Positions 5,310 through 6,262 of a stretch of 6,262 nt of DNA are shown piece by piece (the first letter of the stretch is position 1; each line of letters starts with the position of its first letter). The stretch is from Nitriliruptoraceae bacterium (lineage in GTDB: Bacteria; Actinomycetota; Nitriliruptoria; Nitriliruptorales; Nitriliruptoraceae), in contig SKNP01000230.1 in assembly GCA_007120485.1 (NCBI GenBank), positions 1 through 6,262 of the forward strand. Reading direction: 5' to 3'. A program made the translations under genes and the position numbers. Under the pieces are notes generated by a model. That model was not told where the DNA came from, did no database searches, and worked only from the letters and a program-made list of their open reading frames with translations.

Positions 5310-6262
5310 CTACGGCGACTCGAGCTGGATCCCTCGACCCTCGCAGTGCTCGCAGGTGTGGCTGAACGACTCGACCAGGCCCTGGCTGACGTTCTTGCGG
5401 GTCATCTGCACCAGGCCGAGCTTGGAGACCTCCGAGACGCGGGTCTTGGTGCGATCGCGCAGCAGCTCGCGCTTGAGCCGGCGGACGACCTGCTCCTGGT
5501 TGGCCTTGAGGAGCATGTCGATGAAATCGATGACGATGATCCCGCCCATGTCGCGCAGCCGCAGCTGCCGGACGATCTCGTCCGCGGCCTCCAGGTTGGT
5601 CTTGAGCACCACCTCCTCGAGGTTGGTGTCCTTGCCACCCGTGAAGCGGCCGGTGTTGACGTCGATGACCTTCATCGCCTCCGTGGTCTCGATGATGAGG
5701 TACCCGCCCGACGGCAACCAGACCTTCTTGCCCATGGCCTTGCGGAGCTGGTCGGTGACGTCGTAGGCGGTGAAGAGCGTGGGCAGGTGCTCCCGCCGCT
5801 CGGCTGCTGCCTGGAGGTCGACCTCGACCGGCGGCGACGTCGCGGACGCTGCGGTCGCCGCAGCCGTGGTCGCGGCCGTCTCGGCGCCTGTCTCGACGCC
5901 CGTCTCCGCATCGGCCGAGACCTCACCGTCGGCGTGGACCGCCTGGGGCTCCGCCTCAGCGCCGGCATCAGCTCCCGCCTCAGCGCCGGCATCAGCTCCC
6001 GCCTCAGCGCCGGCGTCAGCCGTCGTGTCAGCGCCGGCTGAGCTCTCGGGCTCCTCGGACCCCGCATCCGGCACCGCCGAGGACGCCGACGAGCTCGCAG
6101 CACCCGACGGATCGACGGGCGGGTGGCCGTTGCTCGCGTCGTCGCTGGGGGGCGCGCCTGCAGCCCGTGCCCGGGCATCGGCGGTGGGCGCGCCGTACAG
6201 CTCCACCTTCGCCTCGAGCTCCGGAGCGACCTCGCCGAGGTAGCTGCGGACCTGGTGGTAGA
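5310..6262 (-). CDS. Ribonuclease E/G, C-terminal part (5' end beyond window)
   Basis: The last 316 complete codons of an RNase E/G family endoribonuclease, which cuts single-stranded RNA in mRNA decay and rRNA/tRNA processing. The frame stays open to the window edge, and the first residues (YHQVRSYLGEVAPELEAKVELYG) match the RNase H-like part of the catalytic domain, so no start is visible. The DNase I-like subdomain follows: VWLPSGGYLIIETTEA, IDVNTG with a metal-binding Asp (5661-5663), NLEAADEIVRQLRLRDMGG, and VIDFIDM with the second metal-binding Asp (5526-5528). The zinc-link CEHCEGRG has both cysteines (5352-5354 and 5343-5345). Between KVELYGAP and LPTLFTAYDV, where family members are normally continuous, there are about 133 extra residues of Ala/Glu/Asp/Ser/Thr-rich sequence (5787-6185). 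The protein ends six residues after CEHCEGRG, so no C-terminal scaffold or extension exists. All catalytic residues expected in this part are present, so activity is likely retained. Whether it should be called rne or rng cannot be decided without the N terminus. Confidence 0.93.
   Translation of the reverse strand, partial: YHQVRSYLGEVAPELEAKVELYGAPTADARARAAGAPPSDDASNGHPPVDPSGAASSSASSAVPDAGSEEPESSAGADTTADAGAEAGADAGAEAGADAGAEAEPQAVHADGEVSADAETGVETGAETAATTAAATAASATSPPVEVDLQAAAERREHLPTLFTAYDVTDQLRKAMGKKVWLPSGGYLIIETTEAMKVIDVNTGRFTGGKDTNLEEVVLKTNLEAADEIVRQLRLRDMGGIIVIDFIDMLLKANQEQVVRRLKRELLRDRTKTRVSEVSKLGLVQMTRKNVSQGLVESFSHTCEHCEGRGIQLESP
5952..6038 (-). repeat. 24-bp tandem repeats encoding GADAGAEA within RNase E/G
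   Basis: Two identical 24-bp units (5952-5975 and 5976-5999) are followed by a third matching at 20 of 24 positions (6000-6023) and a partial fourth whose first 15 bases match at 13 (6024-6038). Each unit encodes the octapeptide GADAGAEA in the RNase frame. The unit is a multiple of three, so copy-number change by slippage would lengthen or shorten the insertion without breaking the frame. The near-identity of the first two copies suggests recent duplication. Confidence 0.85.

Noticed and set aside
4935..6041. A 368-codon plus-strand frame ending in repeated RLSAGISS units
   Set aside because: It spans the ABC and RNase genes in antisense and crosses the spacer; its repeats are only the reverse complement of the RNase 24-bp repeats, and it shows no protein family features.
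5787..6185. Intein or mobile insertion within the RNase gene
   Set aside because: The segment is simple-sequence Ala/Glu/Asp/Ser-rich, has no intein splice motifs, no terminal repeats and no encoded endonuclease.
6204..6206. GTG as a start codon of the RNase E/G gene
   Set aside because: The frame continues upstream to the window edge with residues matching the RNase E/G family (YLGEVAPELEAK), so this codon is an internal Val.

Overview
The window is very GC-rich (about 70% by eye), and strong third-position G/C bias produces long false open frames on the opposite strand. Protein signatures point to a high-GC actinobacterium: an RNase E/G with the zinc-link form CEHCEGRG, and a paired ABC exporter with the VAYR/LDDATSAVD degenerate site common in that phylum. 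I cannot name the genus. All four real genes lie on the minus strand, so transcription runs from high to low coordinates. No gene-free stretch exceeds 85 bases, and I see no tRNA, rRNA, CRISPR array, insertion sequence or integrase.

In transcription order: (1) 6262-5310, the C-terminal part of a ribonuclease E/G whose 5' end lies outside the window. Its catalytic domain is interrupted by about 133 codons of acidic, Ala-rich low-complexity sequence that contains 24-bp tandem repeats, and it stops just after the zinc-link cysteines. (2) An 85-bp spacer with a weak hairpin after the RNase stop and a striking near-perfect 22-bp inverted repeat (5245-5266) just upstream of the transporter, the best operator candidate here. 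(3) 5224-3215 and (4) 3218-1386, two type IV ABC half-transporters overlapping by 4 bp (ATGA). Their motif differences are complementary: the first has a degenerate Walker B/H-loop but a canonical LSGGQ, and the second has canonical Walker B/H-loop but a variant LSAGE. Together they should form an asymmetric heterodimeric exporter with one active and one degenerate ATP site. (5) 1340-1, an aldehyde dehydrogenase superfamily protein 45 bp downstream with a strong AGGAGG site, cut off at its C terminus by the window edge.

Genes 3-5 look like one operon: a heterodimeric exporter plus an NAD(P)-dependent aldehyde dehydrogenase, possibly controlled from the palindrome. The substrate of neither is visible from sequence. 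The RNase gene is probably a separate unit that happens to be upstream. The most unusual feature is the repeat-bearing insertion inside the RNase E/G catalytic core; the second is the exporter promoter palindrome.
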